From positions 496,001 through 560,000 of the forward strand of contig BCIV01000009.1 in NCBI GenBank assembly GCA_001600055.1: 64,000 nucleotides of DNA, read 5' to 3'. The translations under genes were made by a program, and so were the position numbers. Shown one piece after another: positions 12,878-28,676 of this stretch. How positions within the stretch are numbered: position 1 is the stretch's first letter; every line of letters begins with the position of its first letter. The DNA is from Filobasidium wieringae. Taxonomy: Eukaryota > Basidiomycota > Tremellomycetes > Filobasidiales > Filobasidiaceae. A model generated the notes under the pieces. It did not search any database, was not told where the DNA came from, and saw nothing but the letters and a program-made list of their open reading frames with translations.

Positions 12878-14297
12878 GGTTATTGCTTAGTGCGAGTGAA
12901 TGAAGAAGGGATAACATCATGTGAATCGAGCGCTTGCTCCTGATGTACCAGGGCATCCGTGCTATATGTGAGGCATGAACTAGCGTCGACCTCTTGCCAC
13001 GGGTCGCCACGCGAGATTCGACCTCTGCATTGTTCTTGTACACTGCCTTTGGCTGCCTTGTGCTGTCGATTGCGATAGCATGATCCCGAGAGTTTCGGAT
13101 GCCGGAATAATGAGTGGAATAATCGACCGGTCCGGCTGGCTGTGACCTGCAAAAGTATGGACTACACGATCCTATTGTTCCCCTTCTGCGATGAAACGAA
13201 CAAAAGATCCGTCATTGACCTGAGACTCGACGCGCGTTTCGCCTCGCGGGACAAAGAGATCGTTACAAGTTGAGCGCGATAGCGAGCCAAAAGTGACCGG
13301 GATATCCGCTCATCTTTCAAACCACTGCACCGTCTTAGACGCAAAGACCCGCTATATCTGAGGCATGTCTTTCTATCCTCATTAAGCACGGTTCGCAGTC
13401 CTTCCAGATCTTTGCATCAATGTCATGTGTGAAGTATGGACGACAATACCACAGATGTGCGATATAGAACACAACCTTGTTCCATTAAAACGCGGTTAGC
13501 GATCTCAACTACCTTGATAGCATCAAACATAATGGCTACCATGAGCTATATCCGTAAGACTTGTGCCAATCGTCATTCCATCCTGTCAAAAGGTATTGCC
13601 TCTCTTTAGCATCCGCAGACCCTTAAACTTACAGAAACTAGCGCTTCAGGCTGTGACATTCTCAATTAGCCAACAGTCTCCTCAAAACAAGACATAACCT
13701 CGATCTTGAACCGGACCGTTCCATCTATCTTCATTAGGCAACGGACACCGTCGGTCTCGATCGCAGGCAGGGAAATCCCGCTCAACTCGCCTTGGAGGAA
13801 GCAAGTCGATTCGATGAAATGTTCAACATCGCTCGGCGCAGTTGACGGCTGACTTTAGACACTGAGGCACAGTGGGTTAATGGATATAAGAGGTCGGAAC
13901 AGACCTTTTGTAGACTAAGATGCAAAGGAGATGGAGCGAGAATGCATCGTGTAAACATCAACCATTTGCGGACAGGGTAACGACTTGAATTGAGATGACA
14001 GTCCAGTCCTTCGGGTCATTGACCAGGTCAATCGTAGAGGTATATCCCCTGAATCTATATCGTGACAACGCCTGACAGCGTCTGGTTTTGATAGAGAGTA
14101 TATCCCCACCATGAAGGTGTTCACGGTACCAACACGTCTCGCAGCAAGCCCGAACTGACACCTAGCTCGATCGGATCGACAAGAAAAATGCACTCAATCA
14201 TCATTCGTCATTAAACCAACCGAAATCGCTCATATGCTACAGGTAAACTCCATCGCCCTAAAGATCATTCTTCCAGTTGTCCTATTGGCCAAGCAAA
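12878..14297. other. 1.4 kb intergenic region, no gene seen
   Basis: This region lies between the 666-residue protein (its promoter) and the 3' end of DAHP synthase, both on the minus strand. Frames of 60-92 codons occur on both strands, but all lack domain-like sequence and credible exon partners. No tRNA, repeat array or mobile element was recognised. It is long for this gene-dense window, so a non-coding RNA gene cannot be excluded. Confidence 0.5.
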
Positions 14298-15694
<1,397 letters not shown>

Positions 15695-16034
15695 TTTGTG
15701 TATTTGTATCTAGTTAGTTATCCGAGTTGCTGAGAGATCAGACAGATGTAGTGTTCAGGAAATGAGGATGTGGCTCTAATTTGAAGTGGATTCGAGATTT
15801 CTGAAACCCGAGATTTCGAGTCAAAAGTCAGATATTTGTGAGAACATGTCAGGCTCAGGGCTTTGCATAACGTCATGTCCAGTCACGTGATGTGCATTCG
15901 ATAGTGCATAATCTCATAATGATAACGCATCATACCGGCTGTCCATTCATCATCACATGTACGCTCAAACGTTGATCACACGAAATAACTACCAAACAAC
16001 TCATCCTCATCGCCTCGTCACCCTTTCAAGCAGA
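15695..16034. promoter_or_regulatory. Divergent promoter of DAHP synthase and the MDM35-like gene
   Basis: These 340 bases hold a GAGTCA (TGACTC on the other strand) at 15818-15823, about 125 bases upstream of the DAHP synthase ATG. It resembles the core site of Gcn4-type activators that control amino-acid biosynthesis. The palindrome TCACGTGA lies at 15883-15890. Both are inferred sites only. Confidence 0.35.
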
Positions 16035-17031
16035 ATGGAGTAAGTATTATCCATCTTTTCAGTCAGTATACCTGCCTGACCTGTCTGCCCAGCTCGCTAT
16101 CTCCAGAATGCACCCCTCTTAAGCACCGCTACGACTCCTGCTTCAACGCCTGGTTCGAGGGCTACTTGCAGCCTGTCATTCTTACTAGCGGTTCATCTTC
16201 CACAACTTCCAGCTCAGCTTCAAATACTTCTGCCAGCGATACCCCATCTCCTGCTCAAGAGCTTGCTACCTCGATCACGGCGAATGAACCGGAACTGATC
16301 ACTCAAGTAACGCCTGAGCGTTCAATCACCCCTCCCCCGTCTTCTACCAACACGCAATCAGCTTTTGACCCGAGATCGACAATAGGGCTTTGGGGTCATG
16401 GACATTCATTGCGGGAAGACGATACGCGGTCACACCCTGATCTATTCCCTTTCCTCTCCCGTCATCCAACCCCTCATTCCGCTCGACCGGACTTGACTTC
16501 AGGACATCCAGTTGATACGCTGGAAGGAATCGACGGCGAATCAAATAACTCACTGAGCGGCGACGACGACGAAGAAGAAGAAGTGGAAGAACTCCCTGAA
16601 TCTTCCAAATCAGCTATAGAACAGACTTTCGGGCCGGAAGATAGCCTTTTCGACCTGGACGATTCCGTCCCTGACCTGAGTGATGTGAGGATAGATGATG
16701 ATATTGAAAAGGTGGAAATGCCTAGGGGAATGACCGAACAACAGATGAGGGAAGAAAGGGCTAGGTTGATGAGGGATGAGTACGAGAAGAATTGTGGAGG
16801 GTTATGGACGGAATATCGAGGCTGTTTACAAGTAAGCTTTTCGCTTGACGCTGCCCCATCGCGTATATGTTCCGTTCAATCCGCTCATTCGCTTATTTTA
16901 TCAAATAGCGAGCAATCGACTCGAACCAACCCCTCTCGGCCCTGCTAGATCAAGCTCGACAGGAAAATCCACTCGAGGCAGCCGTCCCGCTCGAAGGAGG
17001 AGGGTTCGGAGCGCCAGGATCTGAACCATGA
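16035..17031 (+). CDS. MDM35/TRIAP1-like twin CX9C protein with a ~200-residue insertion
   Basis: Three exons: 16035-16039 (5 nt: ATG plus GA), 16093-16831 and 16909-17031. They give 288 residues. The N-terminus SLSPECTPLKHRYDSCFNAWF carries the first CX9C and is typical of Mdm35. The second CX9C lies near residue 236 (CGGLWTEYRGC), followed by RAIDSNQPLSALLDQAR and a Gly-rich tail, as in Mdm35. Mdm35 is an intermembrane-space chaperone for Ups/PRELI lipid-transfer proteins, imported by the Mia40 disulfide relay. Family members are about 80-90 residues with the two CX9C helices adjacent. Here about 200 Ser/Thr/Pro-rich then acidic residues (with DDDEEEEVEE) separate them within a single exon without stop codons. 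Confidence 0.75.
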
Positions 17032-17569
17032 GACAAGGGGGCGGGGAGTTGTATCGATCTTTCTGCGCGGGTTGCAGGGCTTGTATGATATTTGAAAACC
17101 ACGTCTCGTGTGGTCAATTTCCACGGTCGGACCATGAGGGTACCTCCTTGCCTAACACTAGTTCGCCTAGTGTTCACGTCAAAGAATCTGAACTTGAGCG
17201 CGCAAGTTCAAATGGGAACCTTGAGTGCACAAGATTAATTGGGAACTTCATCATGCTTGTGCTATTCGTGCTTGCTGTTCCTGTTCTGATGGGGGTGCTT
17301 TGCAAGAATGCCTGGACTCTTGTTGGTCTGGTCTGGCCAATACTGTACTTTTTGAAACATGGAATACAGTATGGCGATCCCTGAGCCTGACTGTTTTAAC
17401 AGTAGCCATCATTTCGGCTCGTCGCACACAGCGATGTTAATGCTACAGAGTGTTGAAGGGGTCATTGCGTCGGCGACCGTGCGTCACTCATGTCGTCGCT
17501 GGATGCTTAGGCGGCAAGCATACGTGTTGCTGGCTTTTGAGATACATAATTGAGGCATGCGGGTCGGTT
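17032..17569. other. Intergenic region between convergent genes
   Basis: These 538 bases lie between the MDM35-like stop and the stop of the small gene below. A plus-strand frame (17028..17384) encodes a hydrophobic stretch near its end. It starts across the MDM35 stop codon and has no promoter space or family resemblance, so I do not call it. Confidence 0.5.
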
Positions 17570-17929
17570 TCAAGCGTCCCACCCATTTCCATGATAGTAA
17601 ATTCGTGGGTCTTTGCTTTTAACTGTACTGACCATGTTCGAGGGCATCAATTAGCTGGTGACCGAGAGGGCCAGGACTTACCCTTTAGCGTTCACCTCCA
17701 GTTCGATTGATGTTGCGCCCGCATCTACTGACACAACCAGTCAATGAATCTCCAAACCTCCAGCAAAAAAAAGGAAAACAGACGCACCATAGATATTGAT
17801 GGGTCCCTCCCCCTCCGCTCTCACTCGTGCCTTTCCAGCACTTTTGGCAGCTCGTCTGATAGCTGCACATCTTTGCCTTCGAGCCCTTTTATGTCTGTTG
17901 TTTGCGGCTTTTCTAATCTCTGACGGCAT
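17570..17929 (-). CDS. Small unrecognised protein, 80 residues, three exons
   Basis: Exons 17929-17788, 17724-17682 and 17627-17570 join in phases 1 and 2 across introns of 63 and 54 nt with GTGCGT and GTAAGT donors and CAG/TAG acceptors. They end at a TGA and total exactly 81 codons. The protein starts MPSEIRKAANNRHKRARR, strongly basic with an Arg/Ala-rich helix. It continues through GPINIYDAGATSIELEVNAKG and ends KDPRIYYHGNGWDA. No family is recognised. The basic N-terminal helix could bind RNA or act in targeting, but that is a guess. It is easily missed by ORF callers because the longest exon is 142 nt. Confidence 0.6.
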
Positions 17930-18342
17930 TTCGGAATCAAGGACAAAGGGTTGAAAGGAGGGGACTCAGTTGCTGGCACATACGCTTACAGTGGCATTCA
18001 GTTGAATCGCATACGGCCTTGCGTTCGAACCCTAACATCCATTATAGGACGCATTCAGTACGTCCGTCGGCTGGCTGATATGATATGGAGAATGACACGT
18101 TGTATCAAGTATACGCGCTACCGACTACGCCAGAGAAACAACTAATGACCGCTTTGTTGTTTACTCTAATGAATCGGACCCGTCTCCAGCCACTCTTCCA
18201 TACATAATGACTGAATTCCAAACCACCGTTATCGAATAAGACTGCCGTCGTTGTCACCGCGAGGTTCTGACGTCCGGACTGCAATGATGGAATGGGTGCA
18301 TATACATGTACAAGACGATACAATGACTTTCACGCGCTGGGT
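17930..18342. other. Intergenic: promoter of the 80-residue gene
   Basis: These 413 bases lie upstream of the small gene and downstream of the next minus-strand gene. No coding exon, repeat or RNA gene was recognised. The T-loop-like sequence at 18023-18030 lacks the flanking stem of a tRNA. Confidence 0.5.
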
Positions 18343-19696
18343 TCAGGCAGACAGTCTTTTAGCTCCAATATCTACCACACCATCGACTATCATCTGAGTC
18401 ATGTCGTAATCGTCAGAGTCCGAGCGGTCCATCATACGGCCCAGGGAATTCCGATCCTGGGCACAAGCCGACTCGTCTTTCGCAAGGAAGGTGTCGCCCA
18501 TAGCCATCTCAGCTCTCGGGGTAACGCATGACGACTCCGAATCAGTGGAAGATGTCGAAGAAATAGACCTTTTTCTGACTGTAGTCGAACCTGAGCAGGT
18601 CAATACTCTTGCGACGGCGGCACTAGAAAATTACAGGACGTACCGGTGAACGTTCCGCGATTCGCGCGTTTCCCGTCCGAGTCCCTTCCTCTGCCTGTGC
18701 GATTCTCTTCAAACATCTTTTGAAGCTCAGGCTCCTCTTTCATATCGACCTTTTGAACCCCGACTTGAATAGAGCTACCTGAAGAAATGGAACTCTTCGA
18801 GCTGGCACCGTCCCACTCATTCCAGTTTTGAATACTCTCGACATATGCCAAGAAGGCTTCCTTCACCCTGGCACGATAGGCCTCGAGACGCTCGTAACCA
18901 ATTCTGATTTGCGCTACCCTTCTGACCTTTTCAACGTTCCTCTGTGCTCTTTCAGTTGGAAGGGGGGAATCGACGTCGTGTGCGAAGGAGTGGGAGTCGA
19001 TCTCGGTTGAAACCAGGAACTCCAGGAAGCATTTATCGAGATTGGGATTGAAACCTTTTCCCTGACGAGCCTTGGAATCTGTTTTTTTCCAAGCATCCCA
19101 CCTGAGCAAACGTAACATCCAAATACGACCATCAGATGTTGAACCCACACTTGAGCCGAACCAACCAAACTTACATCGCTTGGTCTGGCAAAACATCCTG
19201 TGTAAGTCAAGGAGAATCAGTTATGCACTAAGAGAGAGTATGTCGACCATTTTATCACAAACCTGCATAATTCTCTGCTTTCGAAGCTGTTCGTGATACT
19301 CGCCAATCATTTTTTGGGATTTTGACTTAGATACAGGCTGATTGGAAAGGCAAGCGAAGGGATGATTTGCAAAACTAAGCGAACCTGAAGGGATTTTCCT
19401 CTGAAAACCAGATGCGCGTGTCGTCTCAAAAGTAGGAACAATCTCGTCTTGGCATCCTATGGATTAAATAGCTGTCAGGAGATGCCTTCGAACGAAGACA
19501 TCATGAAAGGAGGTGTCCCCTTGACCCCCGCGTCGCCCCCTTTGCCCCTGTTTCGTCAGGTGATGGCTTGTAGTAAAGGCATGAAACAATAGAGACGGTA
19601 GCGGTACGCGTATCAGGTCAAGAATCGGCGCTTCGTCAGAGTCCGTTTAGGATGACTGCCCGGTCTCTTTGCGCTCAAGTTACCATCGCTCGTCAT
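18343..19696 (-). CDS. Unrecognised protein, about 311 residues
   Basis: Proposed exons: 19696-19684 (uncertain), 19456-19263, 19197-19175, 19101-18644, 18590-18343. The sum is exactly 312 codons. The middle is well supported and reads KSKSQKMIGEYHEQLRKQ, then DVLPDQAMWDAWKKTDSK, then NLDKCFLEFLVSTEID. After it come two basic, helical segments (RNVEKVRRVAQIRIGYERL, RVKEAFLAYVESIQNW) and a Ser-rich tail. The first exon is weak: it uses a GTAACT donor and a 227-nt intron that contains a G-quadruplex-like tract. The third intron's acceptor could be at 18591 or 18606. No family is recognised. Confidence 0.55.
19517..19548 (-). other. G-quadruplex-like tract in the first intron or leader of the 311-residue gene
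   Basis: On the minus (sense) strand there are four runs of 4, 5, 5 and 4 guanines separated by loops of 4, 6 and 4 bases. This fits the classical intramolecular G4 pattern. It lies inside the predicted first intron, so both DNA and pre-mRNA could fold. Confidence 0.6.
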
Positions 19697-20113
19697 GGCT
19701 AGTCCATACTCTGACCGAGCAATGCTTTGCTTGTGGCCTCGACGATTGTGGTGAATCGGAATTTGCGTGCATACGTGATACAATACAATAACATTCATCT
19801 ATCCGATAGCAAGGTGGTCCCTCTTCTTTTGGGCCAACCATTGCACGGTTCTACCGTCCTTCAGACGCGCAGTGATACCGTTGACTTGTTCTCTGCGTCC
19901 TAGTTCTCGTTCGTGAAGGGTCCGTTATGAATCCCTCGATGCGGTGTGGATGATCGAGCCATAGCCTTGAGCCATGGATTGTTCGTTTACCTATGTCGTG
20001 CGTGTCGTGTAGACCGTCTGCGCGTATAATGTACATATGTTGAAAGGGTAAGGTGGAAGGGGATTACATGCGGTTCTCGAGGATTAGGGGTGGGGTATTG
20101 ACTGAGATGGCGC
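19697..20113. other. Intergenic: KAP95 3' region and upstream promoter
   Basis: These 417 bases lie between two minus-strand genes. No coding exons were recognised. A short frame across 19697-19798 runs into the predicted first exon of the downstream gene and probably represents its leader. Confidence 0.5.
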
Positions 20114-23100
20114 CTAGATAGTTGCAGCTTTCACAGCCTGTATCATGACCGGAATTTGTCAAAAGAGGATCATACAGCTGATCATGCAAGTCGCTTACCT
20201 GTCGGGCGTATTTTGCAGCATTGACTACAGTTCGGTTATTATAACCCCTTCGCTTGGCTTCGCCCAACACACGAGTGATACTGGGCTCCAAGAGCAATGG
20301 CTTCAACTGATCCTTGTAGGTGCTGGCCAAGTCGCCGAGCAGATTGTAACAGGTTCGGAGGTATTCGCCCGAAGCTTCCTCGTCGGCAGTGGTCATGGCA
20401 ATGAATTGCAACACACCTTCGACGAATTGAGAGAATGCGACAGCTATAGTTTTATTGTGAATTTAGCGATCAACCTCTGTTGTAGCAGACAGAATACGTA
20501 CGGTTATCCTGCAAACCGCTCAAAATACCAATAAAGGCCTCCGCGATGGACTCCCGCATAGCCCATACGAAGTCTTGCATGCCGACGTCGCTGTAGGGAT
20601 CGGCCTTCACCTGCCCAGCTTGGCTCAACATGCCCATGACGCTCGGTAAGTACGGTACGAAATCCGTGCCGAGCGCGATAGCAATGTCACCAAATACAGA
20701 GACAACGGTAGGCTTGGCGGTACGGTGGAGAACAGCACTTGAAAGAGCTCCGAGGAGGGCTTCCAGCAACGACGGAGCGTAAGGTTGAATCTTGTTTTGG
20801 ATAGCGCGAGCAAGATCTCCCGTAACTCCGACGGCCGCGCTGAAGACTTGGAACTCGTCGAGGGTTCGGAGAGCAGAGAAGATGAACTCCATGAGATGGG
20901 GGGTGTATTTCTCGAATCGCTCGTCCATAACTGAAGCGCGTCATGATGTCAGTATGAGGCTACGCTTGCAGAAAAATTGATCCTTACCAAGAATCAAGCT
21001 AGAGATTGTCATGAAAGCGTCTTCGGCAACAGCAGCATCTTTGGCAGACGTTTGTAACAGCTGAAGCTGAACGTTCATGATTCGATCGGCCAAGGGCTCG
21101 ATCTGAGTGCCTACTTTTCGGATGATAGCCTGATTTGACACAACGACAGTCAGCTCGAGGCGTGAGTGTTGCGGTAGTACAACGCACCTGAATAACGTTA
21201 CAGCAGTTGCTTTGCAACTCGTTCCAGTTGTTTCGGTCATCGGTACCGACGAGTTGGTTCTAAACGAGTCACAGGACTTGGAATAAGTATCCGGCGCGGA
21301 AAAGTGATGACGTCCCAAATGACTGACCCTCATCTCGAGCAACTTCTCGCTTCGGGACAATATCTCCAGTCCAGCCTGAGAGACAAATTCCAAAGTGTCC
21401 TGAACAGCGGTGGCGGCTAAGGTCGCAATAGCTTCGTAAGTGGCGGTACGAGCGTTGCCCTCGTTGTTCCTACAATCCAGAATCAGAACTTTGCCTTTTC
21501 ACTGCTCACAACTCGGAAAACAGCTCACCTAGTCTCGCTGGTCCTCATCAAAGCCTCCATCAAACCTTGATAGTAAGGCGACAACAAAGTGGTGTTGACA
21601 CCCTCCTCGTCTTCGGGAGCGAATCCAAGCGCCAAGTTTTTGATAGACCAACAAGAACTGGAAGCGATCCTTCCGGTCTGCTGCAAGCCGTATACCAAGG
21701 CCTTGACCAACTCGGGGAGGTGTACTTCGGGGACAATGACCTTGATCATCAAATCGGTGATCCTACCCAAAGTCCAAGCGACGCTGTCTCGTACGGAAGC
21801 GTGGTTGTCGTTCATCATCTGGATCAAAGTGGGGAGAGCCTGTCGTACCAAAGGAGAAAGGACGACATCTTCAGGTCCATCGAGAATGGATCCGAAAACC
21901 ATGACAGCCGCGTCTCGCTGATGCCAGTCGGCAGCTTGGATGTTCTGCTCAATGAAGGGGATGGTGAGGGGAACGATATCGTCTCCAACAACAGCAGCCA
22001 AAAGTCCAACACAAGTTCCAGCAGCCATAGAAACGTTCCATTCGTCATCCTCGGCATCCTCATCCTGCTTCTGCATAAGAACCAACAGCTGAGGCAAGAT
22101 CTCGGGAAGAGCAACCTTGGCGAAGAACTGAGACTCGGCCGAAGGAGTTTCGCCAACTTCCGCAGCTTCCTGAGCTTCAAATTGCAGCTCACTCTCCTCG
22201 TCACAGACGGTTGACCAGAACTCCACGGCTTGCAGTGCAACCTTCTCCTCAGCATTCTGCATACCCATGACAGTCAACTAGTGAAGGGTGATTGTCCATC
22301 AGTACAGGCTCCCTTCAACTAAATAAAAGGTACTCACCCCGAACAAAGCCCTCTCCATGTACAACTTCATCTTGTTATAGTAAAGTTGCATGATCTTGAC
22401 CAAACACTCGAATGCCCCAACTTGGACGGTAACTGAGGTGCTTTGAGTGGCCTCACAGACGATTTGCATGATATAATTCCTCTCGCCCTGATGCGCAAAT
22501 CTCGTTCAGCTTCCGTGATCATGAGAACGGAATGGATGAAAACTCACCTCTCGTTCAAAGTTCTCCCTGATAAATTCCAGACTGTTGTAAAGTGCTTGAA
22601 TAGCTGCTCCTTGTACTTCTACGCTAGTCTCCTCCTTTCGCGCTCCCTGCACAACAGCAGTCAGAATCTCATTTGATCGAGATGCTAATACTTCCGGGTT
22701 CTATAAGACGGAAGTAGAACTCATCAATAATCTACCCCTTTTTTTCCCCGCGACACGGCTTAACTATCTGTACACTCACTATAGTCTCACAAATGAAACC
22801 AATAGTCTGCAAGGTAGCGACCTTCAGACCGACCGCCTCTCCCCCAACAAACCCAAGCAGAGTCCCGATCAAATCATTCCATTCTCCGTAAGGCAACTCG
22901 GCGGCGGCGATGGATGCGATCGCGGTTGCTGCAACACCCGAGGCTCTCTTGTCAGCGGAATGAAGCGTTTGAAGGGAAAGGGTTTTGATATGTTGTCGGG
23001 TCTCGCTCGAGAGTGCTCTCCAACGTTCGAGCAGATCAGTCTGGGTGGTTTGTTCCTGGGCAAGATCGAATCGAAATATCAATGCTGTGACTTATGCTTA

Positions 23101-23472
23101 GTTTCAGTGAGGTAAGGACTACTCACTCTTCCGGTCAAAGCGTTCTTGATAGCAATACCCGCTGCGTTTCTGATGTGGCTTTGTTGTTGCTCGTTAGCCA
23201 ACTCTGTCGCGAGCGTGAGCATATAACCGCCCTAGAAACAAAACAATCAGTTCAATGGTTCTTTCGCAGAAATCCGAGAATCAGACGCACATAGTCAGAT
23301 CGCATTGCCTGCTGAAGTTGCGCGGTCGCATCCTGTCGAACGGCGTTATCTGAAATTGGGCAGAAATACGAAAATGTCAAACCCCATTCATTCTTCACAT
23401 CAACCGAGCCGATCTTGGACCCATTTACTGACCTGCCGACAGAGAGTTGACCAACAATTGTCCTGCGTCCAT
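20114..23472 (-). CDS. KAP95: Importin subunit beta-1 (karyopherin beta)
   Basis: Thirteen exons: 23472-23433, 23349-23291, 23231-23127, 23055-22780, 22700-22548, 22487-22338, 22277-21529, 21469-21328, 21259-21188, 21129-20988, 20930-20502, 20443-20199, 20137-20114. They give 861 residues, normal for the family. The start MDAGQLLVNSLSA, the segment QQSHIRNAAGIAIKNAL, the acidic-loop HEAT repeat (QKQDEDAEDDEWNVSMAAGTC) and SVRDSVAWTLGRI are typical of Kap95/KPNB1. The protein is built of about 19 HEAT repeats and carries importin-alpha/NLS cargo through nuclear pores under control of Ran. The last exon is only 24 nt and ends AVKAATI. It is divergent from the RPC17-like gene. Confidence 0.95.
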
Positions 23473-24008
23473 CTTAGAATATAAGAATCTATTACTATTT
23501 GCTCGTGTTGTTGTAGTAGTGGATTACTAGAAGTAAGGACACAATCGGGGGGATCAAGACGTTATGGACTTGTGTAGTCTATTACGAATTGAGCTGAATG
23601 AGTTGGGAGATCGACAGGTGAATCCGGTCTTTTTGGTGTTGTGACTAGCTGATTAGTCGGTAGAGTCGGAGGTTGGTGGTGTTGATGATGGAAGTGTTGA
23701 GAGTCGGGTAAAAGAAATGATCGTGATCCAGTTGTCTCTGCAGTTTGGCTAGTAATTGTTGTGTTTATGGAGCTTCCTAGCTAGAGCGTAAACACAGCCA
23801 ACCAGACGATTCTCACGCCAAGCGAAAGCCACCAGAGTCACGTGACCAATCGCTCTCAGGCATATTCGTGCCGCCTGACATCTATTCTCGATTGTAGATT
23901 GTGATTGTTGAGTGATAGATCTTGATCGACGGACGATTCACAGTGAATATTCATTCCAATCCGTATCGACCGACACAGGCCATCCTTACCAGCAATTAGC
24001 ACGGCAAG
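23473..24008. promoter_or_regulatory. Divergent promoter of KAP95 and the RPC17-like gene
   Basis: These 536 bases carry the 10-base palindrome GTCACGTGAC at 23837-23846, directly followed by CAAT. No coding exon was recognised. Confidence 0.4.
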
Positions 24009-25146
24009 ATGAAGGTAAGCTCTGGATCCATAACCGTCGATGATATTCTCCTATTCACCAGCTTTGTAACAGGTGCTCAAGGCTCGTGCCGGCGTGTTAA
24101 CAAACCTCGAAGTCCTAACTCATCTAAAAACCCTTCAAATCGAATTCGAGGAGATAGCGGCTTCGAAAAAGTATGCTCAATCGCGAGCCATCTGGCACGA
24201 AAAAGGCAGGAAGGGAGAACCGGATGATGTTCCTACTTACGAAGAGGAGGCAGTGGAGGAGATGAAACGATTGGAGAAGGTCGAGATGAGGTTGAGGGAG
24301 GAGGAGAGATTGGAGTTGTCCTTGCTTCGGGAAAAGGAGGATGAACAAGAGCGAGTAAGGCGGGAAGAAGAGAAGAAGGTCAAGAAGAGGGGCAAGAAGG
24401 CTCAGCAGGGTCCTTCTGAGGAAGAAGTCCAGGCGAGAAGGGCAGCAGAGGACAAGATGAAGGAGGAAGAACAGAACATACGATTCGAGGAGACTGCCAA
24501 GAACCATGATCAGCTTATGAAAGAACTCAAGCAGCGAGAAGGCTACTATGCCGTACGGCCTTGCGGCGATGGATTGAAGTTCGTGACTAATCAAGTAAGC
24601 ACAATATACTTCCAATTGCTTTCTTCTTATTCTAAATTCGAACATTCATGAACAGACAGTGAAATACCTGACGGATACTGAACTCACCTCCACTCGTCGA
24701 CAAACACCTGAGCTCATTCGATCGCTAATGAACGAACTCGCTCGCTTCAAATTGACCAAACCAGAATTGTTGCAATTCATCAACACTCCTCCTGAAGAAG
24801 GAGTGGAGTTGGTCCTGGTAAGATTTATTCTTGGAAGATAGCACCAGCCGGAACACAACGATATAACCGCCTCTCTTTAATGTAGATCGTTGACGAGCTG
24901 GAGACTCGATTCCCTGATCTGGATCACAACGACTTCATCTCTATTGTCTCTTCCCACCTACTTCCACCTGACGATGTTCTCGAAGATGGGGCGCAGCAAC
25001 AACAAACCGCTGAAGACGAATATGACGAGGAAGACATGATGAACCAGCAGATGAATGTGGATCAGGGTGGACCGGACTTGATGGCAGAGGACAAATGGGG
25101 CAGAGAAGGTCTGGAGCATGATGAAGGAAGGGACATTGATGAATAG
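24009..25146 (+). CDS. RNA polymerase III subunit RPC17/CGRP-RCP-like, with long charged insertion
   Basis: Four exons: 24009-24014 (ATG AAG only), 24073-24594, 24656-24817 and 24886-25146. They give 316 residues. The N-terminus VLKARAGVLTNLEVLTHLK and the C-terminal HRDC-like part (YLTDTELTSTRRQTPELIRSL, LTKPELLQFINTPPEEGVEL, VDELETRFPDLD) match the Rpc17/CGRP-RCP subunit. That subunit pairs with Rpc25 in the Pol III stalk used for initiation. Family members are about 150-160 residues. Here about 130 residues of Glu/Lys/Arg-rich, coiled-coil-like sequence sit between the two conserved parts, and an acidic tail follows. The insertion lies within exon 2, so it is not a mis-joined intron. Confidence 0.75.
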
Positions 25147-25549
25147 ATCGATCAAGACCGAAGTCTTTGACCTTATAACGAAACTTATGTAACGCTGTAC
25201 GCTTGTTGTGAAGATGAAACGACGACATGTACCATCTCTGTATTGAACGACGTTACCTAGATTCAGTTTCAAAGTTGCTTTCCCACGGATACTCCTGGCA
25301 GAACGCGACGCGCTGGTCATTTCATTTACTCGCGTTCTAAGTCTGGAGATCCTGGAGATCGTCAACAATGCGACAATTGTTGAGTGATGAGCCGCTACTA
25401 CTACTATTGCTGGCACCACCTCGATCCTCGTTACATCTCTCCTACCATAACTTTCCGCTCAAGTATTGGAACCTTCCGTAATACAAGCATCTATCTATCT
25501 GCAGATCTATAGCTCTCACACACATACCACAAGCAAAACAAACAAAATC
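25147..25549. promoter_or_regulatory. MCM5 promoter with three ACGCG cores
   Basis: The 403 bases between RPC17 and MCM5 contain ACGCG at 25303-25307 and 25308-25312 and its complement CGCGT at 25331-25335. They lie about 215-250 bases upstream of the MCM5 ATG. ACGCG is the core of the MCB element bound by MBF in fungi, which times MCM gene expression to G1/S. That assignment is an inference. Confidence 0.4.
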
Positions 25550-28632
<3,083 letters not shown>

Positions 28633-28676
28633 TCTGAAGATGATCGCAAGGACGAGGCTTGGACATGTTGTAATCA

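Noticed and set aside
17028..17384. Plus-strand frame with a hydrophobic end
   Set aside because: It begins within the MDM35-like stop codon, has no promoter or splice support, and the hydrophobicity is probably chance.
18021..18035. T-loop-like GTTCGAAC suggesting a tRNA
   Set aside because: Flanking bases do not form the T-arm or an acceptor stem, and there is no A/B box spacing.
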